Of a stretch of 64,000 nt of DNA, positions 23,045 through 34,226 are shown piece after piece; the first letter of the stretch is position 1; the number at the start of each line of letters is the position of its first letter. The stretch comes from Pisaster brevispinus (Eukaryota > Echinodermata > Asteroidea > Forcipulatida > Asteriidae). The stretch covers positions 3,857,501 through 3,921,500 of the forward strand of contig JAMKCF010000014.1 in the NCBI GenBank assembly GCA_023634235.1, written 5' to 3'. Under the pieces are notes generated by a model. It saw only the letters and a list, made by a program, of their open reading frames with translations. It had not been told where the DNA came from and did no database searches. The position numbers and the translations under genes are program-made.

Positions 23045-23234
23045 TCATGCACTTCTTGCACATTGTTTCTCGTGGTAGAGTATAAAGCCAACCCGCAGTT
23101 CTTTTCCCACGCAGGCCTTGCGCTTAAGCTGTTTGTAAAGGAACCCACTGGACTAGTAAATCATTGTGCGATTAACTTGCACCCAGCAAAGCTAAAAGCC
23201 CTGTTCATACTTCACGTGAAAGCGAATGCAAAGC

Positions 23235-23362
23235 GAACTTTGGTGACGCAATAATCGGTTTAATAATAATCGGGTTAATAATAATTGGTTATAATAATCA
23301 GTTTGATAATTATCGGTTATATTAATCTGTTTGATAATAAGCGGTTATAATAATTTCTACTT
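23235..23362 (+). repeat. AT-rich short tandem repeat (TAATAATCGGTT-like)
   Basis: Degenerate copies of a 12-18 base unit (ATAATCGGTTTAATA, ATAATTGGTTATAA, GATAATTATCGGTTATA). Confidence 0.7.
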
Positions 23363-23794
23363 GTGAGGCAAGAAAATTCTCTTCACTTTTGCTTCCATGT
23401 CAATTATGAACTGGGCTTTAGTGGCCCAGATTTTAAACATGTATTGTCATAAATGTATCTTTCTGATGTGTTAATGGTAGCCATTGCTATCAGTTTCAAT
23501 TCTCAAATGAAGTTACATTCACACACTGGCATGACTGGTTTATGTTTGTAGTGTTGTCATTTAGCCTTCGAGAAAAACTCTGCTAGGGTCAAATCGTCAG
23601 GCCACTAACTATTTTTTCTTTATTCATTTATAATGTAGGTCCTTTTGGTTGGTAAGTAGTTTTCAACAGCTAATACTATTTTCACTCAAAAATAACTTAA
23701 ATATCACGTGATAAACCACAAGGGAAGCTGACTTTATGAGCGTTATAAACAAGTATGTAGGTTGCACAGTTTTTAGTAGCCCACAGGGCAAAAT

Positions 23795-24005
23795 GAGAAG
23801 TGGTTTTTACTAGCCCGTAGCAGTTTTACTCGACAATGTGCACCAGACTAGTGTTAAGGGCGAACCCTGCCATCCCTGCACCCCCATCTCCCCACTCTCC
23901 CTGCCCGAAAAAAGGAAAATGTCTTTTACGCAACTGCTTATTGATGTAAAGGATCATGAAATCTTTGACCGACCTTGAACGACATGATTTTCATTAATTA
24001 AACAA
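23795..24005 (-). repeat. Right member of the inverted repeat pair
   Basis: Reverse complement of about 20,338-20,545, including GAAAATGTCTTTTACGCAAC and CATGATTTTCATTAATTAAA. Confidence 0.75.
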
Positions 24006-24044
24006 TTAATCAATTTTGGGCGATAGGGTTATTCATGTTTGACT

Positions 24045-24280
24045 CATAGCTTTTAATCTTCGTTGTGGTGAATGGAATTTCTATGTGTGTGTAAATTAAG
24101 GGCCAATTTTAAATTCAGTAATTGCAGAGCTGAAATAACTCATTATTAATGACACTGATTATGTACGTTTCTTACAAATTTATTTTTTCCAATTATGTAC
24201 AAAGTAGTTACAGAATCAATTTTATATTATTTAATACTCAATGAGAAGAACTATTATGTAATGATACAAAAACCATCTGT
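24045..24280 (+). repeat. Left direct repeat flanking the big minisatellite
   Basis: The phrases AGCTTTTAATCTTCGTTGTG, GTGTAAATTAAGGGCC, ACGTTTCTTACAAATTTATT and ATGATACAAAAACCATC recur in the same order and orientation at about 32,515-32,725. I judge the two copies about 75% alike by eye. Confidence 0.75.
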
Positions 24281-24424
24281 TGTTTGTTTTCTTCTTTTTT
24301 TCACGATTTCTGACCAAAAAATTGAGATTTTTGTTTTTATTAACCAATAAAATGTATCCATCCAAATAATTGATTGTTTGTAGAACTACATGGTTTTTTC
24401 TTCCTCTTTAAGCTCTGTTACTGT

Positions 24425-24545
24425 TTCAAATCCTGAAAGTCTCACATAGGCGTAAAGCACTTGCCTATCATCCCTGTGGCCCTGGTTCGATTCCCTGCTG
24501 GGGCCTTAAATGTGTGTAGAGTTTTGCATTGGTTTTATCCTGTTA
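24425..24545 (+). mobile_element. tRNA-like SINE fragment
   Basis: The segment GGCGTAAAGCACTTGCCTAT followed by B-box-like GGTTCGATTCCC is tRNA-like. The downstream part is short and the element looks truncated next to the minisatellite. Confidence 0.45.
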
Positions 24546-24579
24546 TTTGTGTTTTTTATTTTTAAAAAAGTAAAGTTGA

Positions 24580-27500
24580 TAATGGACAAAATCGCTAGGC
24601 TCACACAATGACTTTATCAAAATTGCCAGGCTTACCCCTTGTGATTTATCAAAAAATTGTCAAAAATAGTTTAAAATGGACAATCTTAGGGTAAGCCTTG
24701 CAATGTTGTCCATTTTCGACAATTTTTTGTGATAAAATCACATGGGGTAAGCCTTGCAATTTTGTACATTTTCGACCATTTTTTGATAAAATCACAAGGG
24801 GTAAGCCTTGCAATTTTGTCCAATTTCGACCATTTTTTTAAAAAATCACAAGGGGTAAGCCTTGCAATTGTGTCTATTTTTGACAAATTTTTTGATAAAA
24901 TCACAAGGGGTAAACCTTGCAGTTTCTGCCATTTTCGAAAATTTTCTGATAAAATCACAAGGGGTTAGCCTTGCAATTTTGTCCATTTTCGACAAATTTT
25001 TCGATAAAATCACAAGGGGTAAGACTTGCAATTTTGTCCATTTTCGACCAATTTTTTTTATAAAATCACATGGGGTAAGCCTTGCAATTGTGTCCATTTT
25101 CGACAAATTTTTTGATAAAAACACAAGGGGTAAGCCTTGCAGTTTTGTCTCTTTTCGGCCATTTTTTGATAAAATCACAAGGGGTAAGACTTGCAATTTT
25201 GTCAATTTTGAACAATTTTTTGGATAAAAATCACAAGGGGTTAGCCTTGCAATTTTGTCCATTTTCGACAAATTTTTCGATAAAATCACAAGGGGTAAGA
25301 CTTGCAATTTTGTCAATTTTGAACAATTTTTTGGATAAAAATCACAAGGGGTAAGCCTTGCAATTTTGTCTCTTTTCGACCATTTTTTGATAAAATCACA
25401 AGGGGTAAGCCTTGCAATTTTGTCCATTTTCGACCAATTTTTTGATATAATCACAAGGGGTAAGCCTTGCAATTTTGTACATTTTCGACCATTTTTTGAT
25501 AAAATCACAAGGGGTAAGCCTTGCAATTTTGTCCAATTTCGACCATTTTTTGATAAAATCACAAGGGGTAAGCCTTGCAATTTTGTCAATTTTCGACCAA
25601 TTTTTTTACAAAATCACATGGGGTAAGCCTTGCAATTTTGTCTATTTTTGACAAATTTTTTGATAAAATCACAAGGGGTAAGCCTTGCAATTTTGTCAAT
25701 TTTCGACCAATTTTTTTATAAAATCACATGGGGTAAGCCTTGCAATTTTGTCTATTTTTGACAAATTTTTTGATAAAATCACAAGGGGTAAGCCTTGCAG
25801 TATCTGCCATTTTCGACAATTTTCTGATAAAATCACAAGGGGTAAGCCTTGCAATTTTGTCCATTTTCGACAAATTTTTTGATAAAAACACAAGGCCTTG
25901 CAGTTTTTTCTCTTTTCGGCCATTTTTTGATAAAATCACAAGGGGTAAGCCTTGCCATTTTTGTCCATTTTCGACCAATTTTTTGATAAAATCACAAGGG
26001 GTAAGCCTTGCAGTTTTGTCTCTTTTCGAAGATTTTTTGATAAAATCACAAGGGGTAAGCCTTGCAATTTTGTCCATTTTCGACAAATTTTTCGATAAAA
26101 TCACAAGGGGTAAGACTTGCAATTTTGTAAATTTTGAACAAATTTTTGGATAAAAATCACAAGGGGTAAGCCTTGCAATTTTGTCCATTCTCGACCATTT
26201 TTTGATAAAATCACAAGGGGTAAGCCTTGCAATTTTGTCCATTTTCGACCATTTTTTGATAAAATCACAAGGGTGATTGAGCCTTGCAATTTTGTCCATT
26301 TTCGACCAATTTTTTGATATAATCACAAGGGGTAAGCCTTGCAATTTTGTACATTTTCGACCATTTTTTTGATAAAATCACAAGGGGTAAGCCTTGCAAT
26401 TTTGTCCATTTTCGACCATTTTTTGATAAAATCACAAGGGGTAAGCCTTGCAATTTTGTCAATTTTCGACCAATTTTTTTATAAAATCACATGGGGTAAG
26501 CCTTGCAGTTTCTGCCATTTTCGAAAATTTTCTGATAAAATCACAAGGGGTAAGCCTTGCAATTTTGTCCATTTTCGACCAATTTTTTTTTATAAAATCA
26601 CATGGGGTAAGCCTTGCAATTTTGTCCATTTTCGACAGATTTTGTGATAAAAACACAAGGGGTAAGCCTTGCAATTTTGTCCAATTTCGACCATTTTTTG
26701 ATAAAATCACAAGGGGTAAGCCTTGCAATTTTGTCCAATTTCGACCATTTTTTGATATAATCACAAGGGGTAAGCCTTGCAATTTTGTCCAATTTCGACC
26801 ATTTTTTGATAAAATCACATGGGGTAAGCCTTGCAATTTTGTCCAATTTCGACCATTTTTTGATATAATCACAAGGGGTAAGCCTTGCAATTTTGTCCAA
26901 TTTCGACCATTTTTTGATAAAATCACAAGGGGTAAGCCTTGCAATTTTGTCAATTTTCGACCAATTTTTTTATAAAATCACATGGGGTAAGCCTTGCAAT
27001 TTTGTCTATTTTTGACAAATTTTTTGATAAAATCACAAGGGGTAAGCCTTGCAATTTTGTCAATTTTCGACCAATTTTTTTATAAAATCACATGGGGTAA
27101 GCCTTGCAATTTTGTCTATTTTTGACAAATTTTTTGATAAAATCACAAGGGGCAAGCCTTGCAGTATCTGCCATTTTCGACAATTTTTTGATAAAATCAC
27201 AAGGGGTAAGCCTTGCAATTTTGTCCATTTTCGACAAATTTTTTGATAAAAACACAAGGGGTAAGCCTTGCAGTTTTGTCTCTTTTCGGCCATTTTTTGA
27301 TAAAATCACAAGGGGTAAGCCTTGCCATTTTTGTCCATTTTCGACCAATTTTTTGATAAAATCACAAGGGGTAAGCCTTGCAGTTTTGTCTCTTTTCGAA
27401 GATTTTTTGATAAAATCACAAGGGGTAAGCCTTGCAATTTTGTCCATTTTCGACAAATTTTTCGATAAAATCACACGGGGTAAGACTTGCAATTTTGTAA

Positions 27501-30500
27501 ATTTTGAACAATTTTTTGGATAAAAATCACAAGGGGTAAGCCTTGCAATTTTGTCCATTCTCGACCATTTTTTGATAAAATCACAAGGGGTAAGCCTTGC
27601 AATTTTGTCCATTTTCGACCATTTTTTGATAAAATCACAAGGGTGATTGAGCCTTGCAATTTTGTCCATTTTCGACCAATTTTTTGATATAATCACAAGG
27701 GGTAAGCCTTGCAATTTTGTACATTTTCGACCATTTTTTGATAAAATCACAAGGGGTAAGCCTTGCAATTTTGTCCAATTTCGACCATTTTTTGATAAAA
27801 TCACAAGGGGTAAGCCTTGCAATTTTGTCAATTTTCGACCAATTTTTTTATAAAATCACATGGGGTAAGCCTTGCAGTTTCTGCCATTTTCGAAAATTTT
27901 CTGATAAAATCACAAGGGGTAAGCCTTGCAATTTTGTCCATTTTCGACCAATTTTTTAAAATAAAATCACATGGGGTAAGCCTTGCAATTTTGTCCATTT
28001 TCGACAGATTTTGTGATAAAAACACAAGGGGTAAGCCTTGCAGTTTTGTCTCTTTTCGACAATTTTTTGATAAAATCACAAGGGGTTAGCCTTGCAATAT
28101 TGTCCATTTTCTACATTTTTTTTTATAAAATCACAAGGGGTAAGCCTTGCAGTTTTGTCTCTTTTCGAAGATTTTTTGATAAAATCACAAGGGGTTAGCC
28201 TTGCAATTTTGTCCCTTTTCGACAAATTTTTCGATAAAATCACAAGGGGTAAGCCTTGCAATTTTGTCCATTTTCGACAGATTTTGTGATAAAAACACAA
28301 GTGGTAAGCCTTGCAGTTTTGTCTCTTTTCGTCAAATTTTTCGATAAAATCACAAGGGGTAAGCCTTGCAATTTTGTCCATTTTCGACAAATTTTTCGAT
28401 AAAATCACAAGGGGTAAGCCTTGCAATTTTTTCAATTTTGAACAATTTTTTGGATAAAAATCACAAGGGGTAAGCCTTGCAATTTTGTCTATTTTTGACA
28501 AATTTTTTGATAAAATCACAAGGGGTAAGCCTTGCAGTTTCTGCCATTTTCGAAAATTTTCTGATAAAATCACAAGGGGTAAGCCTTGCAATTTTGTCCA
28601 TTTTCGACCAATTTTTTTTTATAAAAACACAAGGGGTAAGCCTTGCAGTTTTGTCTCTTTTCGGCCATTTTTTGATAAAATCACAAGGGGTAAGCCTTGC
28701 AATTTTGTCCATTTTGGACAAATTTTTTGATAAAATCACAAGGGGTAAGTCTTGCAATTTTGTCCATTTTGGACAAATTTTTTGATAAAAATCACAAGGG
28801 GTAAGCCTTGCAATTTTGTCTCTTTTCGACAATTTTTTGATAAAATCACAAGGGGTTAGCCTTGCAATATTGTCCATTTTCTACATTTTTTTTGATAAAA
28901 TCACAAGGGGTAAGCCTTGCAGTTTTGTCTCTTTTCGAAGATTTTTTGATAAAATCACAAGGGGTTAGCCTTGCAATTTTGTCCCTTTTCGACAAATTTT
29001 TCGATAAAATCACAAGGGGTAAGCCTTGCAATTTTTTCAATTTTGAACAATTTTCTGGATAAAAATCACAAGGGGTAAGCCTTGCAATTTTGTCCATTTT
29101 CGATCATTTTTTGATAAAATCACAAGGGGTTAGCCTTGCAATTTTGTCTATTTTTGACAAATTTTTTGATAAAATCACAAGGGGTAAGCCTTGCAATATT
29201 GTCCATTTTCTACATTTTTTTTGATAAAATCACAAGGGGTAAGCCTTGCAGTTTTGTCTCTTTTCGAAGATTTTTTGATAAAATCACAAGGGGTTAGCCT
29301 TGCAATTTTGTCCCTTTTCGACAAATTTTTCGATAAAATCACAAGGGGGGTAAGCCTTGCAATTTTTTCAATTTTGAACAATTTTCTGGATAAAAATCAC
29401 AAGGGGTAAGCCTTGCAATTTTGTCCATTTTCGATCATTTTTTGATAAAATCACAAGGGGTTAGCCTTGCAATTTTGTCTATTTTTGACAAATTTTTTGA
29501 TAAAATCACAAGGGGTAAGCCTTGCAATTTTGTCAATTTTCGACCAATTTTTTTATAAAATCACATGGGGTAAGCCTTGCAATTTTGTCTATTTTTGACA
29601 AATTTTTTGATAAAATCACAAGGGGTAAGCCTTGCAGTATCTGCCATTTTCGAAAATTTTCTGATAAAATCACAAGGGGTAAGCCTTGCAATTTTGTCCA
29701 TTTTCGACAAATTTTTTGATAAAAACACAAGGGGTAAGCCTTGCAATTTTGTCCAATTTCGACCATTTTTTGATAAAATCACAAGGGGTAAGCCTTGCAA
29801 TTTTGTCAATTTTCGACCAATTTTTTTATAAAATCACATGGGGTAAGCCTTGCAATTTTGTCTATTTTTGACAAATTTTTTGATAAAATCACAAGGGGTA
29901 AGCCTTGTAATTTTGTCAATTTTCGACAAATTTTTTTATAAAATCACATGGGGTAAGCCTTGCAATTTTGTCTATTTTTGACAAATTTTTTGATAAAATC
30001 ACAAGGGGTAAGCCTTGCAGTATCTGCCATTTTCGACAATTTTTTTATAAAATCACATGGGGTAAGCCTTGCAATTTTGTCCATTTTCGACAAATTTTTT
30101 GATAAAAACACAAGGGGTAAGCCTTGCAGTTTTGTCTCTTTTCGGCCATTTTTTGATAAAATCACAAGGGGTAAGCCTTGCAATTTTGTCCATTTTCGAC
30201 CAATTTTTTGATAAAATCACAAGGGGTAAGCCTTGCAGTTTTGTCTCTTTTCGAAGATTTTTTGATAAAATCACAAGGGGTAAGCCTTGCAATTTTGTCC
30301 ATTTTCGACAAATTTTTCGATAAAATCACAAGGGGTAAGACTTGCAATTTTGTCAATTTTGAACAATTTTTTGGATAAAAATCACAAGGGGTAAGCCTTG
30401 CAATTTTGTCCATTTTCGACCATTTTTTGATAAAATCACAAGGGGTAAGCCTTGCAATTTTGTCCATTTTCGACCATTTTTTGATAAAATCACAAGGGTG

Positions 30501-32385
30501 ATTAAGCCTTGCAATTTTGTCCATTTTCGACCAATTTTTTTATATAATCACAAGGGGTAAGCCTTGCAATTTTGTACATTTTCGACCATTTTTTTGATAA
30601 AATCACAAGGGGTAAGCCTTGCAATTTTGTCCAATTTCGACCATTTTTTGATAAAATCACAAGGGGTAAGCCTTGCAATTTTGTCAATTTTCGACCAATT
30701 TTTTGATAAAATCACAAGGGGTTAGCCTTGCAATATTTTCCATTTTCTACATTTTTTTTGATAAAATCACAAGGGGTAAGCCTTGCAGTTTTGTCTCTTT
30801 TCGAAGATTTTTTGATAAAATCACAAGGGGTTAGCCTTGCAATTTTGTCCCTTTTCGACAAATTTTTCGATAAAATCACAAGGGGTAAGCCTTGCAATTT
30901 TTTCAATTTTGAACAATTTTTTGGATAAAAATCACAAAGGAAAAGCCTTGCAATTTTGTCCATTTTCGATCATTTTTTGATAAAATCACAAGGGGTAAGC
31001 CTTGCAATTTAGTCCATTTTCGACCAATTTTTTTATAAAATCACAAGGGGTTAGCCTTGCAATTTTGTCAATTTTTTACCAATTTTTTGATAAAAACACA
31101 AGGGGTAAGCCTTGCAATTTTGTCCATTTTTGACCAATTTTTTTATAAAATCACAAGGGGTAAGCCTTGCAATTTTGTCCATTTTCGACCAATTTTTTGA
31201 TAAAATCACAAGGGGTAAGCCTTGCAATTTTGTCCATTTTGGACAAATTTTTTGATAAAAATCACAAGGGGTAAGCCTTGCAATTTTGTCCAATTTTGAC
31301 AAATTTTTTGATAAAAATCACAAGGGGTAAGCCTTGCAATTTTGTCCATTTTGGACAAATTTTTTGATGAAAATCACAAGGGGTAAGCCTTGCAATTTTG
31401 TCCATTTTGGACAAAATTTCTGATAAAAATCACAAGGGGTAAGCCTTGCAATTTTTTCAATTTTTGACCATTTTTTGTGATAAAATCACAAGGGGTAAGC
31501 CTTCAATTTTGTCCATTTTCGACAGATTTTGTGATAAAAACACAAGGGGTAAGCCTTGCAGTTTTGTCTCTTTTCGACAATTTTCTGATAAAATCACAAG
31601 GGGTAAGCCTTGCAATTTTGTCCATTTTCTACAATTTTTTTTATAAAATCACATGGGGTAAGCCTTGCAATTGTGTCCATTTTCGACAGATTTTGTGATA
31701 AAAACACAAGGGGTAAGCCTTGCAGTTTTGTCTATTTTCGACAATTTTTTGATAAAATCACAAGGGGTAAGCCTTGCAAATTTTTCCCATTTCTACAATT
31801 TTTTTGATAAAATCACAAGGGGTAAGCCTTGCAATTTTGTCAATTTTCGACCAATTTTTTTATAAAATCACAAGGGGTAAGCCTTGCAATTTTGTCTAAT
31901 TTTGACAAATTTTTTGATAAAATCACAAGGGGTAAGCCTTGCAGTTTTGTCAATTTTCGACCAATTTTTTTATAAAATCACAAGGGGTAAGCCTTGCAAT
32001 TTTGTCCATTTTCGACAGATTTTGTGATAAAAACACAAGGGTTAAGCCTTGCAATTTTGTACATTTTCGACCATTTTTTGATAAAATCACAAGGGGTAAG
32101 CCTTGCAATTTTGTCAATTTTCGACCAATTTTTTGATAAAATCACAAGGGGTAAGCCTTGCAATTTTGTCTATTTTTGACAAATCTTTTGATAAAATCAC
32201 AAGGGGTAAGCCTTGCAGTTTTGTCCATTTTCGACCATTTTTGAATAAAATCACAAGGGGTAAGCCTTGCATTTTTGTTCATTTTCGACTTTTGTTGTTA
32301 TAAAATCACAAGGGGTATTTTATATAAAGAAAACCAGTCAAAATTTTCCAAAATTGCCTTGCTTAACCCTTGTGATTTTTATCCA
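24580..32385 (+). repeat. 7.7-kb minisatellite, 54-56 bp unit
   Basis: About 140 tandem copies (estimated from length) of a unit built from TAAGCCTTGCAATTTTGTCC, a TTTTCGACCA-type middle and TTTTTTGATAAAATCACAAG then GGG. The commonest unit is 54 bases; 55-56 base variants add A or T residues. Two units at the left edge (about 24,582-24,690) and one at the right edge (about 32,340-32,385) run in the opposite orientation. Both strands show many open frames because 54 is divisible by three; I do not regard them as genes. Longer blocks are duplicated inside the array. Confidence 0.95.
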
Positions 32386-32514
32386 CCCCCCCCCCCAAAA
32401 AAAAAAAAAAAAAACAACAACAACATTAACAAAAATAGTCATTATTGGAAAAACTTGCAAGGATGTTATGTCATCAATAACAGTCTAAAATGTTTGGGTT
32501 TGAGGATTATTCTA

Positions 32515-32725
32515 GTTAGCTTTTAATCTTTGTTCTGGTGATTGGAATATCTCTCTGTGTAAATTAAGGGCCCACTTTAAAATCTAACCATTGAGCTGAC
32601 ACAGAAAATGTACATTTCTTACAATTTTATTTTTTCTAGTAATGTACAAAGTATTTATACAATCAATATTAATTTCATTTAATACTTGATGAGATGTGAA
32701 CAAAATGATGCAAAAACCAATCAAA
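32515..32725 (+). repeat. Right direct repeat flanking the big minisatellite
   Basis: Counterpart of 24,045-24,280: AGCTTTTAATCTTTGTTCTG, GTGTAAATTAAGGGCCC, CATTTCTTACAATTTTATTTT and ATGATGCAAAAACCA in the same order. Confidence 0.75.
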
Positions 32726-33390
32726 AAAGACAATTAAAAAAACAAACACATTCAACTGCAGGGTTGTACATCTGTGCAAGACTAGCGCTTATTTGAACTT
32801 CAGGGATCAAGTTGGTCCCACTTATACTGAGGTGTACGTGTGCGCATTTATGTTTCTTCAAATACTTAAGTTTAAAATAGTTTACGCTGGGAAAGTAAAA
32901 TTTAGCCATAAAATATGACATGAAAGTAAACATGAACTTGACAAATCAGCAGAGAAACAAAACAACAACACAGAAAAGTACACATTTGAGTCAAGCATTT
33001 TTCAATTTAAAAACTGAAACAAGTACATAATTATTGTCCCATCACAACAAATTGTATCTAGATTTTGTAAAAGCATCGAATCCTGCAGAAAAAAAGCTCC
33101 ATAAAGTACCTCAGTGCAGTACGGCTGATTTCGATAGTACATCCATGATAAATTGAGCAAGCCACAACATTTGCGCACTTTCAAACTCGGTTTTCGAATT
33201 GACCCCTTTCCACAACGCACCTCCGCAAAATGCGCGGCTATCATTTCCACCATCTTGGGAGTCAATCCCTTTCTGCATGTTTAGAGTTGGAAAATGGTTG
33301 ACAGGACAGGCTTTGTGTAAGTGCGCTGTGCTTTATGTAAGGGGTGAATAAATGCGACTTTGTTGAGATAAAAAGTTTTTGCATGACTTT

Positions 33391-33541
33391 TTATCTTCAA
33401 GCAAACTTGAAACCTCGATTCTGATTGGTCGATCTACTGCAGCAGTAGTGTGATATTAAACCATATTGCACAGTTCATATCACACCCTATCTCTGCATGT
33501 TGCACTATTCTAAACTGCGCGCCGAGTTTGCTTGAAGATAA
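33391..33541. mobile_element. Short MITE (TTATCTTCAAGCAAACT ends)
   Basis: The left end TTATCTTCAAGCAAACTTG is inverted at the right end as CGAGTTTGCTTGAAGATAA. Total about 150 bases, non-coding. Confidence 0.75.
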
Positions 33542-33667
33542 ATTCGTTATCATGCGCCCTCATGGAACATGGATAAATATAGTGCGTATGTATCCCATAT
33601 GCAAGTCGACCTTTGGCCTCTTTGGATATAGGATGCAGAAGCTTTGTTATTCTGTCTGATAAGGAAT

Positions 33668-34034
33668 ATTAAAACCACTCACACAGATCCTTGTTATTTG
33701 ATTGGTGAAAAACGTATCACGTGTCATTCTTTTATTTTGCCATGTATCCTGCTGCAACGCTCACAAATTTAATATAGGAGTCCTATATGAATAGTTATAG
33801 GACACTTCGCAACATTGTTTCTGATGTAACCGTCCTGTGTGTGTTTGTCCAAATGAGCCAAGGTCATGCCACAGCAGACAAGATTGGTGTCTAGATGGAG
33901 TTCAACATGTTGTTTAGGGGTTTTTAGAATTTTTGGAGTGTAGGGTTGACAGGTTTTCCTGTCTATTTTATGTTTATTGTAAACAGTTTTTTTTTAAAAT
34001 TCAAATGACAAGGATCTATGCGTGATTATAAAAA
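33668..34034. mobile_element. Probable MITE (AAGGATCT... imperfect ends)
   Basis: ATTAAAACCACTCACACAGA, then TCCTTGTTATTTGA on the left, correspond imperfectly to TCAAATGACAAGGATCTATG, then CGTGATTATAAAAAC on the right. Confidence 0.55.
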
Positions 34035-34226
34035 CCAAATGCTGACTGCCTTTTGTACATTTCACTTGGCTTCGACTCAAGAAATATAATAGTCAGGATT
34101 TCACCTCGTAATTATTTTCTGCGACAACGCACTCAAATGCATCAAATACATCAAATGTTTGGATAATATTTGTATCATTTTCTTACAAAAGTTTTCTAGA
34201 AAGTTACTTGGCTTTGTTTGGGCGAT

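Larger units (their letters stand above)
32726..34226. other. Intergenic: two MITEs, no gene seen
   Basis: Lies between the minisatellite and the COMMD2 stop codon. It holds the MITEs at 33,391-33,541 and 33,668-34,034. TTTATT at 33,973 (AATAAA on the minus strand, about 250 bases past the COMMD2 stop) could be its poly(A) signal, though it falls inside the second MITE. Confidence 0.5.

Noticed and set aside
24580..32385. CRISPR-like appearance of conserved cores separated by variable middles
   Set aside because: The window is eukaryotic, the variable parts are mutated versions of each other rather than unique spacers, and no cas genes are present.
24686..32526. Dozens of open frames on both strands (peptides like LQGLPLVILSKNGR)
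   Set aside because: They arise because the minisatellite unit is usually 54 bases, a multiple of three, and lacks stops in several frames. Both strands are open at once and no start, splice or domain evidence supports translation.
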